A DNA stretch of 64,000 bases, taken from Epiperipatus broadwayi. Lineage: Eukaryota; Onychophora; Udeonychophora; Euonychophora; Peripatidae. The translations under genes were made by a program, and so were the position numbers. The notes under the pieces are model-generated. The model was not told the DNA's origin, ran no database searches, and saw nothing but the letters and a program-made list of their open reading frames with translations. The first letter of the stretch is position 1; every line of letters starts with the position of its first letter. The stretch is from NCBI GenBank assembly GCA_028023455.1, contig JAQFVV010006310.1, positions 2,544,001-2,608,000 of the forward strand, given 5' to 3'. This document shows, piece after piece, positions 35,918 to 47,589 of the stretch.

Positions 35918-36548
35918 TGGGGAGAATATTTTAATCACCTTTCAAATAATGATACAAGAATTCAAATGACAGCATTAATCATACATGTATTCTATTTACT
36001 CATTTAGATTTGGGCAAAAATATTCAGCATAATGTAGTTAAAATGAACATTTGTAATCTTAAAAAATGTAAAGACTGCATTTCCTTATGAGTCATTTGGA
36101 AAAATTAAAATATAATGATGATATGTTAACTTCAAAATTATTGGATTAAGGAATATATGGACTTATAAAGTTATGCCACCTGATCTTAAGAATGCTTTTA
36201 TTGTTCTACTTTATAAATATAAAGGGGATAGAAAAGATTGCAGTAATTACTATAGAAAATCATTATTATCTAAATAATAAAATTAAAGATATTTTGTTGA
36301 ATCGGTTACCATTCAACTGTGGTTAGTTACTAAAACTCAGTGAATTTTTAGAAAATCAACAAAAACTATGAGTCTAGTTTTGTTAACAGGCAAATGCAAG
36401 AAGTGTGTAGGGAGCAAAGATGCAATTTGTAGATTTGGTTATGGCAGTTGACTCTTGTTCATTGAAAAGATTTGTTGCAATATTTGAAATCAACAGATTG
36501 CCCGTCCCAATTTATTTACATTGTATAGCTTCTATATGATGGAAGACC
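35918..36548 (+). mobile_element. LINE reverse transcriptase fossil, left of SINE insertion
   Basis: Broken plus-strand frames read RWGEYFNHLSNNDTRIQMTA near 35918, then VMPPDLKNAFIVLLYKYKGD near 36172 and CSNYY-KSLLS near 36240. Then come Q.IFRKSTKT near 36338 and FGYGS-type residues where the FIDLTKAFDSV block should be. The order fits the common LINE class with WREHF, KGDRKDCSNYRGISLL and CGFRxxRxTTDM motifs. The clade was not assigned. A SINE-A copy interrupts the element at 36549. Confidence 0.7.
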
Positions 36549-36690
36549 TTGTGTGGTTTGCTGCAGTCATAGAGTTGCTATTCTGAAGTCAAAAAAGGTC
36601 TATGGATCACTGTTCCGCTTTGTCATTTTCAGTGCTTGAAACTTCTTGTCATTTCCCAAGCAATAAACTATTTCATTATTTTTATATTAC
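36549..36690 (+). repeat. SINE-A copy inserted in a LINE
   Basis: The head TTGTGTGGTTTGCTGCAGTC, the middle GGTCTATGGATCACTG and the tail TTTCCCAAGCAATAAACTAT are present. LINE protein homology stops at its left edge and resumes to its right, so the SINE inserted later. Confidence 0.7.
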
Positions 36691-36899
36691 TGAGAAGAAT
36701 GTTATTACCGCTATTAGAAAATCTGAGGCATTTGAAACAAAAAGAAATCGGTATTAAACAGAAATATATATAATAATGGTTTTATTTTGATTTCAATTTT
36801 TTTGTGGCATTTGTCTTTGGATTAATTTGTAATCAATTTTATGAAGTAAACATGGAATTTAATTAGAACTGATTTTTAAAATAAAAAAAATAGAATTTT

Positions 36900-37480
36900 T
36901 TTTTGGGGGCAACTAGATTTACAATATGCTAAAGATTGATAACTACTCCATTTAAATGATCCACAGAATATGCTTGAGGTTTTAAACTCAACTTATACTA
37001 GTATGATTTAATAATTAATGGGCAAAAATATTCAAAAGCTTTGTCAGCTAATGATGGGAGGGGGAATCTTTATTATCTTTTAATTTATTTGGTTATTGGC
37101 TTTAAAAATGAACTATCTTGATAGTTTTTTTAGCTAGAGAATCAGACTTGGAGGTTGATATGGAATATAGACTTCATTATACTTTGGCTGCATTTAAAAG
37201 GTTAAAAGATAATAGTATTTTATCATTTTGCTATAACTATCTCAGCTAAATTAGTAGTACATAAAGCTATTGTTTTGCACAAATTATTATATTGGAAGTA
37301 TGACATTGATTCTTTATCTATCTTACATAAAGGCAATAGTAATCAATAAAGCAAGTCATATATAGCATGACATTGCTTTTATAAAGGCAATAGGAAAATT
37401 TCATTTAAGAATATTTTGTAAGTTTCCAAAAATATGACTTCAAGATCATAAAATCCATCAATGTATTTTTCCTTTTTCTG
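36900..37480 (+). mobile_element. LINE fossil, right of SINE insertion
   Basis: The frame resumes with LDLQYAKD (decayed YADD box) near 36915, then HLNDPQNMLEVLNSTYTSM, a motif string that follows the YADD box in this LINE class. Later ESDLEVDMEYRL and FKRLKDNS (about 37140-37210), AKLVVHKAIVLHKLLYW (about 37240-37300) and GKFHLRIFCKF (about 37390) correspond to the usual DxEI..R...A..AF.RL, K..VY.A.VL..LLYG and FH.RCLR segments. It is non-functional. Confidence 0.7.
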
Positions 37481-37489
37481 GAATGCTAT

Positions 37490-38400
37490 TAAAATTATTA
37501 TTATATTAAAAAAAAATCCTGTTTTTCTTAGAAGATTGTAAAGTTTATAAATAAATATTGATTTTTTTTTCATTGTGATACTATGGCTGAGGATAGAATG
37601 CAATATAGAGCTACAATTTGATAAGATATTGAAGTATGTCAAAAATGAAGTTGCTGAAGACTAAAGGACAACAAATGATGTGTGTGAATGTATTTGTATT
37701 TCGCAGGTTTATATGATTATTGTAAAATTTATATTTAATATTTTATTCCTCTTATGTGTGCATGTATTTCTGTCTTTGTTTTGTTTTTTTCTTCCGTAAT
37801 TAAAATGGCCATATTCACTTAAATATAATAATGGAAATAAAATTAAAATGTTTTCAAAGAAAATATTCACATTTTTATTTAACATTTATAATTTAAATGT
37901 TTCATTTATTTATTTCTTATCCTATGCAATATGTATATAAATTTATACTCTATTATTTTTCTTTTGCCTAAATCCTCCCACACAAGTCCAAACCTCAAGA
38001 CATTATTATTATAGGAAACAGGATATTAGAATATATATTAAAGACATTTATATCAGTTCTGATTTACAAACTGTTGAAGTTTTTTTTTAAAAAAAAACAT
38101 GTTTTATTTTATTCATGTTTTAACCTGAAATTTTATAAAAGCTAAAACAAATTTATTTTATTCTTTGTGAATATTTGAAGTGATAGAAATTTGTACGATG
38201 AAAAAGTTTATTTTTAATAAAAAAACACACATTTTTATTTAATTTTGCACATTTTTAAAAATAAAATTCAATTCTATTATATATTTTTGTAAAATTTAAC
38301 ACACACACAATACAAAATCGTATAATTATATATATATTAAATACTTAAAATACATATACAGTTATAATTTTGTATAAAAGTAATATAACATATATATTAT
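37490..38400. other. anonymous AT-rich interval
   Basis: The LINE 3' untranslated end may extend into the first 200 bases. Beyond that nothing was recognised. Confidence 0.4.
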
Positions 38401-38404
38401 CTGT

Positions 38405-39340
38405 ACCATCACCATCATCATTTTCAACCATTATTCTATTGCAGGATGAAGATCTCTCCAAGTTCAATTCATCTTCTCAGATCTCCATCCTCTCTTCTCT
38501 ATGTCACAGCAGCATACTTACTTATTTCATCCATCCCTCTAACATATGATCTTTTTCTATATCTTTTACAATCTCTTAGAATCTAGTTTAAGATTTCAAC
38601 TGCCTATCTATTATCTCTTCTAGTAATATGTCCAGTCCAACTCCATTTCAATCTCTTAATTCTTTCAATGATGTCAGCAAAACTTATTTGTTTTTTCATT
38701 GATGTATTTTGTTTTCAATCTCTTCTTGTTACTCTTAAATTGCATCTTTCCATATTTCTGAGTGGTCTGAAGTCTCTGTATTGCTCTTTGTTAAATGTCT
38801 AAGTCTCAGATCCATAAATAAGAACTGGCAACACACATTTTTTTAAAAAACCTTTCTTTTCAAATTATTTTCTATTAATATTAAGTTATTTCTACCAAAA
38901 GCACTCCAACTAAGTTTAATTCTATGATTAATTTCATGCATTATATTTCCATCTGTAATAGTAATCTGACCAAGGTATTTGCAGTTGTTAACTTCTAACT
39001 CATCATTATCAATCTTTATTTGCTTCTTTTGAGAAAATCCATTGAACATTAGTGTTTTAACATTTAGCTTTAATCCTACTTTCTTACTTTCATCTGATAA
39101 TTCTTGCAACACTTCCTAAAGTTCTAAAGCATTATTTTCAAAAACAATCACATCATCTACAAAACCTAGATGTCTTAAAATAATCTCTTTTCTTTTTATT
39201 CTCTTAGCTTCCCATTTTAATTCGCAAAATATTTCTTGCAAAATTGCTGTAAAAAATCTTGGAGATATGGAGTCATCCTGCCATATACCCTTCTCAATAT
39301 TAATCTTTTAATATCATTATGTAATGTAATTGTATTAACT
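38405..39340 (-). mobile_element. RTE-like LINE, 5'-truncated (copy 3)
   Basis: The minus strand is co-linear with RTE copy 2. The RT box is altered to FVDD (near 39150). LKLNVKTLMFNGFSQKK and NNCKYLGQITITDGNIM follow at 38.85-39.10 kb. The 3' end carries an ATC/ATG trinucleotide run at 38406-38421 (complement GATGATGGTGATGG). Stops and frameshifts are dense. The 5' truncation lies just upstream of the RQGDS block near 39.34 kb. Confidence 0.85.
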
Positions 39341-39344
39341 ATAT

Positions 39345-40465
39345 CGTATCTATATAAATAAGTATTTTTTTAATATTTTGTTGCATAATTTTTGATTTTC
39401 ATTAATGAATTAATTTTTTAATTTTAATATCTGTTATATATATACTTACACTTTTTAAAAGTATTTTAATTATAATTTATTAAATAGTTTATTAATAAAT
39501 TAAAGGCAATACTAATACCAACTTCTTGTTCATATATGGAGAAAATAATGACTAAACATAACATTATTGCATTTTTGGAGTTGTACATTGTTGTCAAAAA
39601 ATTGGGCTGCCTTTGACAATGGGGCTCAGTACTGAAAATGTATTAAGATTATATTTAATGTTATCAGTATTTCTCCAGATTGTTTTGAATTTGTTATATT
39701 CCTGTGATAGAGTTACCATGATTTTTTTAATACTTGATTGAAAAAGTCTTTTTATTTATACTTTGAACTTCAGATATTTATATTAATAATAATCATTCTT
39801 AAATATATGTTTAAAATTTACTTATTTTCTCTATAGTTTTTATTTAGGTTTTTGAAGAAAATTCACTAAAACAATCAAAATATTGACATTATAATGTAAT
39901 ATAAAAAAATAGCAATAATTATCAAAAGAAGATAATTTATTTGCTATTGAATAAATGCCATGTTATTGAAAAATACTGATAAATAATTGTTTGTTAATAC
40001 TGTAAATGATAGTTTAAGAATAAAAAATAAAGCAGCCTTTAAATAGCAAATGCAAGACAAAAACCTCTTCAGAAACTCCCACAGAGCAACAGTGAAGGAG
40101 ATGCATTATTTATCAGACTTATCAAGAGCTAGATAGTGAGGATCTTTTACACTTTTTATTTTTGCTTTCTTTTTTTAGCTAAGAATAGCTAGATATCTCA
40201 TTTACCAATTAATAAGTAATTAGGCTTGCTGTGAATATACCCAACCCAGATTTGAAATATCAGGCCATAACCATGGAAGTAGCTGTCTGTGTTCTTTATT
40301 CTTACAAGACATTTTTATAAATAAATGACAGTTATTGTCATTAAAAAAAATTTTTTAAATTAATGTAGGACATAAATATGCATATATGATTTGCTATAAT
40401 CTCTTTCTGTTTAGTTTGTTAAATTTAACTCTTCTTTCTTTTCAAATAATTGATAATAAGAATTA
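39345..40465. other. anonymous AT-rich interval
   Basis: No gene, repeat unit or element protein was recognised. Confidence 0.45.
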
Positions 40466-40469
40466 AACC

Positions 40470-40598
40470 CTGCATAATTTGGTGCAGTTATAGAGTGGCT
40501 GATTCTGAAACTCAGCATCCATTAATTGCAACCCAGCTTTGCCACTTCAGGTGCTGTAACTTCTTATGAAATCTTGAGCAATAAATCATTTGATTTTT
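40470..40598 (+). repeat. SINE-A copy 1 of a tandem quartet
   Basis: TTTGGTGCAGTTATAGAGTG at the head, CCCAGCTTTGCCACTTCAGG in the middle and CTTGAGCAATAAATCATTTG at the tail. Confidence 0.8.
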
Positions 40599-40611
40599 TT
40601 TTTTACCACAT

Positions 40612-40732
40612 ATAGTTTGGTGCAGTGTAAAACTTTAGAGCTCAGGGTCCACAGATCATACCCTAGGTCTATTCCTTCTGGTGTGGCTATTTCTTATGAA
40701 CTCCCAAGCTGTAATCATTTACTTATTTGCCC
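40612..40732 (+). repeat. SINE-A copy 2 of a tandem quartet
   Basis: AGTTTGGTGCAGTGTAAAAC, CAGGGTCCACAGATCATACC and TATGAACTCCCAAGCTGTAA mark the head, middle and tail. Confidence 0.75.
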
Positions 40733-40735
40733 ATG

Positions 40736-40832
40736 AATTCAAGGTCCATGGATTGTGGCTAAATCTTTCACTTCCAGTACTCAAAACTTTTTATGTGTTT
40801 CCAATTAATAAGCCATTCAATTATTTGCACAA
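40736..40832 (+). repeat. SINE-A copy 3 of a tandem quartet, headless
   Basis: It starts within the family at CAAGGTCCATGGATTGTGGC and ends AATAAGCCATTCAATTATTT. The tRNA-like head is missing. Confidence 0.7.
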
Positions 40833-40837
40833 TATGG

Positions 40838-40950
40838 GTTGGTGCAGTGATAGAATGGCACATTCTATGGATCATGAATCACAGCCCACCTCTGTTGATT
40901 CTGGTGCCTAAACTTCTTATGAACCCCCTTGCAATAAATCATTCATATAT
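40838..40950 (+). repeat. SINE-A copy 4 of a tandem quartet
   Basis: GGTTGGTGCAGTGATAGAAT at the head and CCCTTGCAATAAATCATTCA at the tail, with a shortened middle. Confidence 0.8.
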
Positions 40951-42150
40951 ATATATCTGGGTTCAACAAACTTTTTAACATGAAGAGTCCCATCATAAAA
41001 AATCGCAAGAAAAAAATGAAAAATAGATTCATGAAAAATATGAATTTAATTAAATGTCTGTGGATATATTTGAACATTTATTTTCGTAATAGAACATAAT
41101 AGAATCTGTTTACACCCTAAGTCAAATAAAAATTCTCTTAAAAATAAATAAAAACGAATTGACAGTTTAATTTATTCACAAAATTCATATTTTACAATAA
41201 TTACTATAATAAGACTGAATTTAAGAAATAACATTATAAAGCACATTTTGCCTCTTTTAAAGTCACCAAAATATTTATTTATACCTTACAAGAGGAAATA
41301 AAAAATGTGTTTGTGTTTATCATAATAAAAGAGCCGCAAGATTGGGATCAAAAAGTTTCGTGGATCGCGAGCCAGTTTGCTACTTCCTAATATATATGTA
41401 GACACAAAAAGAATTAATTTAATTTCAATTATAGATAGATTTTATTTATCTATCGACTGTTTTCACATAATAAAGTATGTTGGTTTCAAAAAAATCACTA
41501 AAAATATAAGAAAGATTTTCAAAATAATTTCTCTCAATAAATCTCTAGTTAAATCATTGGAGGAGAATTTGAAAGCAGACAAATAATTGGAATTGATTGT
41601 GAAGGAGAGTTTTGGCATATATTGTTTTTCCTGTTTATACTTTTAACATATGTTAAAATAGCAATATCATCAATGGAACTTTGAGTAAATATTATTTAGT
41701 CTTCATTAATCTAACCACACCACTGCTGATGGAACAATTGACAAAACTTGAAAATAAACTACAAAGTAGTTTTTGTTTTTTATATAAATACAGTATTTGT
41801 TTAGAGTATATAAATTATTCAGTATTTCATTCTGAAAAATATATAAAACTTTTTCAGAAATGTCCTGAATGAAATGCCAGATAATTTATATTCTTTCATA
41901 TGACACATAGACCCATTAAATATAAATATCATTAAACATTATGTAAAAGATTTAATCAATATCTTTCAGTTCCAAATACAAAACTGTCAAAGCATGTTTT
42001 TTATATATATATTTTTTATTTACTTGCCAAATCTAGTTAACTTTTTCGTAATATATTTTAATTGGCCACAAATCTTTCAAAAATAACTTATTTGATTTAT
42101 CTTTTATCTTTCTTTATTATACATGTATATGCTCTGCTTGATTTCTTGTA
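40951..42150. other. anonymous AT-rich interval
   Basis: Two plus frames of 63-69 codons (41377-41586, 41681-41872) lack motifs and splice-like borders that would support them. No repeat family was recognised. Confidence 0.45.
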
Positions 42151-42151
42151 T

Positions 42152-42218
42152 TGGCTAATTCTGGAGCTCAGGATCCATCAATCATGATCCAGATATGAAC
42201 TCCTAAGCAGTAATCCAT
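42152..42218 (+). repeat. SINE-A fragment with internal deletion
   Basis: CTGGAGCTCAGGATCCATCA and ATGAACTCCTAAGCAGTAAT are joined with the family middle missing. Confidence 0.6.
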
Positions 42219-42949
42219 TCTAAAACTAAATAACATATCCAGATCTATTATGAAAACTATATAATTAATTCAGATAAATTTAGAGACTTTTCATGTCATT
42301 TTCACTGACATAGTTGTCCTGATTTTGAATTGCTCATTACTATTTTTGCTACCTATTTCCTAGAATATATCTTATAATACTGACAAGTCCAACCAGAATA
42401 ATCTGAAATGAATAATGAACTAAATTGTCCTTGCAGTCTGAACATTAAATGAAGATTTACATATTTCATAGATTTAACCAATCAAATAATAAAGATTTTA
42501 TTTCATCAGAAGAAAAAAAAAATCTTAGCAATTGACTATCGTACAATCTTCCCATTAAACAAATCATAAAAAGTATATTCTATCTTCTGTTGATCTGTAA
42601 AGATAGAGTGTTAACTGAAAATAGAATAACATTTATTAATGTTTGTTACATGGAGAAAAGATCAATAACATTAAGTATAATCTTAATGCATTTTTGGTGC
42701 AGACTATTCTTTTTTAAAGACAAAGATTATACTCTTATTTTGAATAAAACATTTGGTTTTGAAAAATGCTTTGCATGGAAAATACATTAAAGTTATATTT
42801 AATGTTCTTGATTATTTCTCTATAAGAAGCATTGATATAAACATATTAAGATTTAGATTATTACCTTTAAGTGATGGATTTGTCATAGTTTGTTAAGGAT
42901 TACTATATTCGATGCTATTAATTCTTACTGTTAGAAGATGCAAACTCTT

Positions 42950-43262
42950 GTTATCACCATCATCAGATTTTCAATGGTATGGATGGCTAAGATTGAAGCC
43001 TGCCCATTAAAGTTTGAAGATTTGCTATCTTAATGTAAACTGAGCACTGATTATATATATATGTATGGGAAATGATGATCTGGACCAACTGATGAGTGCT
43101 GGTTCAGCACAAAATATATATATATATATATTGGAGATCTTTTATCTTTTTCACATGTATATGGCCATGTGTATCGGTGAAAGATAGAGCAGATAGGTGA
43201 AAGGAGCTTGAAACTCTGTGTTTAATCCCTTATGGTTATATCTAAAACTCCAAGTATTTATA
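42950..43262 (+). repeat. dispersed SINE-B copy spanning the unit junction
   Basis: It runs from the unit middle (CATCAGATTTTCAATGGTAT) through TGAGTGCTGGTTCAGCACAA and TTATCTTTTTCACATGTATA into the tRNA-like head (GGAGCTTGAAACTCTGTGTT). It therefore crosses the point where adjacent units meet in the array at 16.6-19.3 kb. Confidence 0.75.
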
Positions 43263-44060
43263 TTATACTTATATTCAATCAAATTGCAAAAAATATAAAT
43301 GTCTTTAAAAATGTATAAATCAACAGCTATAGAGTTATCTTCATTATTATCCATAAAAGGTTTGAAGTTCAAAATAGAGCATCACAGTTAAATATTCTTA
43401 TTATAATTTAAATAGTATTACCAAAATACAACTACCACTATTTGAACATATGGCATCATATTAAATTAATATTAAGCAAATTAGTTAAACTGCAATGTAT
43501 TTATTGTACAGAATACATTCTTGAGCTGTCAGATTAGGATATTTCTAAAAAAAACCCACAAATTTAATGATACATGGACATTTAACATCTAAAAGTAAAC
43601 ATAAAGTAATTAGTGGACAAAGCTAGTAATTAGCATCCCAGCCGATGCTATGACATATGAAAAAAAAAAAAAAAACTTAGCTAAAATTCTTCCAAGTGAT
43701 ATTAGGACATCTTCCAATTTCAAAAGCTTAATGTAAACAACATTTAAAATTAATGATAATTAAATAACACTGCCAACCAATACTTCTAAAATACTTCTTA
43801 GTTAATTGATTTTCTTTTCGCAAAAGAAGCTTGATAGAAAAATGTCTATTTACTAGAGTATAATATCTAATCTAAAATCAATTTAGCTGGTGGGTTTGGT
43901 TTTAAAATCTTAAAAAGTGTTTGAATTTTTAATACATTAACTTAAGTATCAAGTAAATTTTTATTCCATTGATTTCCTCTAGAATAGGAAAGCAAGTTAA
44001 TTGAAATTAATCACAGGAATCTGCCTTATAGTCTCACCTAATGTTTATTGATTTTATTAA
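43263..44060. other. anonymous AT-rich interval
   Basis: No gene or element was recognised. A 73-codon minus frame at 43151-43372 overlaps the SINE-B copy and is not credible. Confidence 0.45.
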
Positions 44061-44066
44061 TGGCTT

Positions 44067-44403
44067 TCATAATTGAAAAAAAAAAACATTGTTAATGTCA
44101 GTTGATGTAAACTGAAAGTTAGAGCATACTTTATTATTCAATTCCAAATCCTCAGCAATAAAGAAAGTGACAAAATCCAAAATATCTCTGGCATTTGATA
44201 AAGTTTTATGATTACATATACAAGATTGGTACATACAATTATTGTTGATTTGTGATTCTATTTCAAATTCTATGTCGTAAGTTGAACATAAGAGTACTTT
44301 GGTATTATTCCTGCTATGATGTATTACTCCAGTGATGTTTGTGGCTGGTAATATATATTCAAAGTTTTCATTTATGACAACCAAGAATCCTGTCATGACT
44401 AAT
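44067..44403 (-). CDS. candidate coding exon, unrecognised protein (109 codons)
   Basis: This is the longest minus-strand frame not explained by a transposon. It opens directly behind the acceptor-like TTTATTTGACACAG (exon edge 44403) and runs 109 codons from its first Met to a TGA at 44067. The middle reads ITGVIHHSRNNTKVLLCS and DILDFVTFFIAEDLELNN, with mixed composition and four or five cysteines. A GTATGC donor at 44129 could end the exon after codons for LELNNK. I recognise no family. In DNA this AT-rich a frame of this length is only mildly unexpected, so chance is a real alternative. Confidence 0.3.
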
Positions 44404-44463
44404 CTGTGTCAAATAAATTGACCCTTTCCAATTTAGAATATGTTAAACAGCACAGACAGCCAC

Positions 44464-44820
44464 AGTGACTCCTGCTTTTCCCCACAATATAATACACCTC
44501 TCACTTCATTTGTAAGTAATATGATTTTATATTTAAAAATTCAGATAAAAGCTTATATATTTGTGTTTTTGTTTTTTTTTAAAACAAATTTAAACTTACA
44601 GTTTGCCAGTTTTAGATAAAACAAAAACTTTATGTTACAGTGACACTCCCCCCTCCCCTCCAACAATATAATGCATCTTGCACATCATTTGTAAGCAATA
44701 CAGTTTTATATTTAAGAATATATTTACAACCAAAATTTTATATGTTTTTTAAAAAAAAATATTTGAAGTATAACATTAAACTTATAACTAAAACATTGCT
44801 ACAGCTTGCCATTTAAAAAA
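44464..44820. repeat. ~175-bp diverged tandem duplication
   Basis: ACAGTGACTCCTGCTTTTCC (44464) pairs with ACAGTGACACTCCCCCCTCC (44638). Both units continue through AACAATATAATGCATC-like sequence and CATTTGTAAGYAATA into TTTTATATTTAA. It lies between the two minus-strand coding candidates. Confidence 0.8.
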
Positions 44821-45051
44821 TGTGTCAGGATTCTTGTTCTTATTTCTTCTTTTTCCACAATAAATATATATTTCCATTATTGGAAATACGATGTTTTTCT
44901 TTTTAGATTTGAAGTTTGGTATTATATATGCCGGGTCTTTATGATGGCACAAATTGCATAATTTGCCGTGAGGGAAAAGGATGGCTTTGACAACATGAAG
45001 TGTCTTACTAAAAAGGAACAACTCACAAGTACCTGTTTTATTTAATATCAT
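44788..45051 (-). CDS. candidate coding segment with CxxC motif, unrecognised
   Basis: An 87-codon minus frame contains LHVVKAILFPHGKLCNLCHH followed by KDPAYIIPNFKSKKKN. The CNLCHH element could bind a metal, but no complete zinc-finger pattern is visible. Inside the frame, TTGTTCCTTTTTAG is a good acceptor that would start an exon at KTLHVV, and a GTATTT donor follows KKKNI. Part of the segment is repeated, diverged, at about 45063-45160. It is about 400 bp upstream, on the same strand, of the other unrecognised frame, so both could belong to one gene. Confidence 0.25.
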   Translation of the reverse strand: MILNKTGTCELFLFSKTLHVVKAILFPHGKLCNLCHHKDPAYIIPNFKSKKKNIVFPIMEIYIYCGKRRNKNKNPDTFFKWQAVAMF

Positions 45052-45220
45052 AATGTCTTTTTTCCTTTTTCCATAATGGAATATATGTCTCCATTATTTT
45101 TTTTTAGATTTGAATTTTCATATTTCACATGATACAACATATTGCTCTGGTGACATATTATTCTAAGTTTGCGATATAGTTAAAATAATGCCTCCATGTG
45201 CACTGCAAATTACAAGAGAT

Positions 45221-45282
45221 AGCCATGATCCATGAAACTTGCACTTCAGAATCTACCACCTTAGCACTGAACCAAACTACAT
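45221..45282 (-). repeat. SINE-A head fragment
   Basis: The minus strand reads TTTGGTTCAGTGCTAAGGTG and then a middle with CATGGATCATGGCTATC. The tail is absent. Confidence 0.6.
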
Positions 45283-45369
45283 AGGTCAATAAACATCTTC
45301 ATTGAATTAGGAATAAGATTGGAGTTTTAATCCTAATTCAAAATAAACAGTATGGTCAACCTTTTATCT

Positions 45370-46215
45370 AAATAAAAGGAAATTTCTTGCAATCTAAATA
45401 TAATCTTTTGCAACAAAGTTAGATCTAAAATCATTTTTAAGAAAATCTCTTTGGAAAGTTGGCTGACACTTTTTAGGGTTGTGATGCAAGAATTTTATGG
45501 ACAGTTAGTTTTCTTAGCATAAGTATATTCTCTTGGTGAATACTATGATTCTGTTTGGAGAAGAAATGCAGAGATTAAACTTCTGGATACTCCATTATTG
45601 GTCTATTCAAGTCTTCTCTTTTGCAGTACTTCCAGTTTTTTCACATATTCTTCCACCAGATATCAGAAGAGAAGTTGCTTCATAGAAAATATATGAAAAA
45701 TTGATAAGTAAGTCAGATTTTCTAATAATTCAAGACATACTTTTACAACCTAAAAGTAGTTCAAATAAGATCCCCTTTCTGAATGTTCAATCATAAATCT
45801 GCAACTGAAGAAGTACGGCATAAAAATGGACTTAGTTTGAGGTTCCAAATAATCCCCCCCCCCTAGATCTCAGATTTATCAGTAAAGCCAACTAGATTTC
45901 GTTTTTCTAAATGGTATTGGAATTTCATCAACTTATTGGAATTTCATCAACTTATGCAGAGCAACTAATGATCATTATGCTTATCTGTTTCATAAATGAA
46001 ATTTTCAAATCATTGCCTTATGGAGATGTTGACAAACACAAGTTATGAATGACATACTTAATATCTGTTAAATTTGTGATTACAATGGCAGAAATGAAGG
46101 ACATAATAAAAGCATTAATGATTCTATCTTCTGGGTAGAATCTATAAATTCCTTTATGATATTTTGTTAATAGTTAAGTAGTTCCTAAAAAAAATCAATT
46201 AACTAAATAAATAAT
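45370..46215 (+). mobile_element. Jockey-like LINE C-terminal fossil
   Basis: Broken frames give LGEYYDSVWRRNAEI (45530-45580, decayed AEYCAPVW block), PDIRREVAS near 45655, then FLIIQDILLQPKSSSN. A final YAYLFHK-NFQIIAL and QTQVMNDI (45980-46060) match the Cys/His end of Jockey proteins. The 3' terminal 70 bp resemble the end of the copy at 19.7 kb. Comparing the two copies locates the insertion point of the 450-bp array in the other one. Confidence 0.7.
45914..45951. repeat. 19-bp tandem duplication inside the Jockey fossil
   Basis: TATTGGAATTTCATCAACT occurs twice in direct succession, perfectly matched. Confidence 0.95.
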
Positions 46216-46219
46216 AAAA

Positions 46220-47585
46220 GGAAATGTAACAATGATATAAGCAATTGTATGGTTAGTTGCTGAGGAGATCATGTGACATTTGAGTATCGAAGTGACAGGT
46301 CGAATGTAATAGTTGCTTTGAGATTTTTTTTACTTTATTTAATCAGCACATTCAGGAGTCATGTCTATTTCAGATAATCTGGCATCAAAATTATGACTGC
46401 AGAAAGCTTGGCACATATAAATCAACATATAATAATTGGTTCCTTAAATTCTTTTCTAAATTATCTGATTATACAGTATTTATATTTATAAAATGTATTT
46501 TATAATTAGTTTTATGTCAAAAATGTTCATTTTTAAAAGATTATTTTCAAAACCTTTTAAAAAATTATTGCACATGTATAATAATTAAAATGGGAGGAGG
46601 AACATAAATGAAAGGAAAAAAGAATGTGGTTAAAAACGGGAAATAAGTTAATAAAGAATTTATTTTTTTCTTATACAGAAATGAAATCTGATTAAAATTA
46701 AATTTTTAAAAAATTTTTTTGTTATTGTTAAAGAGCTTGATATGGGATTTCAAATGTCAAAAAAATATGAGAAATAAATACATTTAATTTTAGAAAACGT
46801 TTATTTTAAATATATTAAATCGGATAAGTTTTTCATTACATAATATATTGTTTAACTTTAAAGATAAGAATTAAAGATTTCTTACTGCTGTAATATAAAT
46901 TTGAATTGTTTATAAATAAGATCAATTTGATTGTTACTTAAAGCCAAGAAATTTTGTTATTATCTTTTACTTTATTACAAGTTGTAATCAGATTGTCTTG
47001 CTTGATATGCTGTAATATAGAGTGAGCGCCTGAATCGCCAGCTTTCTGTACAGTACTACTTATTCAATTACTATTTTAAAAAGAAATAAATAAATATGGA
47101 CTTACTTTTAACACATTAAAAATATTCGTTGCGAAATATTTCAATTAATAATTTATTTATTTTTTTGGTTGGTATTAAGTTACGTTGTTTTTTAAAAATG
47201 CATTACTCCTTTAAAAAGAAAATTTTACATATAAATTAAGATATATGTGCGTGTGTGTTGTTATAATTTAATGGAAAAAAATGAAAAACTTCCTGCATTC
47301 ACAATTCTGATCCTATGTTCCACAAATAAATAAATACTTTAATGATTATTACTAATCATTTATTAGATTAAAAATTATCATGTCATTTCTTCTCAGTTAT
47401 ATATTTTAAACTTTAATTATAAATTAATGTAGCTATTGTTTTTAAACACAACCACATAATGTATTTAGTCTTGTGATTTAAATGTATGTACATGGCGAAA
47501 TGGAAAATGATAAATATATATTGTTATTTGTTGATACATTTTTTGTTTATTTCTTTCAAAATATAAATTTATTATTGATACTATT
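46220..47585. other. anonymous AT-rich interval
   Basis: No gene was recognised. A few CpGs cluster at 47.02-47.18 kb without other promoter-like signs. Confidence 0.45.
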
Positions 47586-47589
47586 ATTA

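Noticed and set aside
40838-40950. Functional tRNA gene from the tRNA-Gly-like head
   Set aside because: GGTGCAGTGATAGAATGG resembles an A-box region, but there is no complete cloverleaf, the B box is poor, and the sequence is one of many dispersed copies.
41681-42790. Plus frames of 63-66 codons
   Set aside because: They are low-complexity, AT-driven frames with no motif and no neighbouring exon-like signals.
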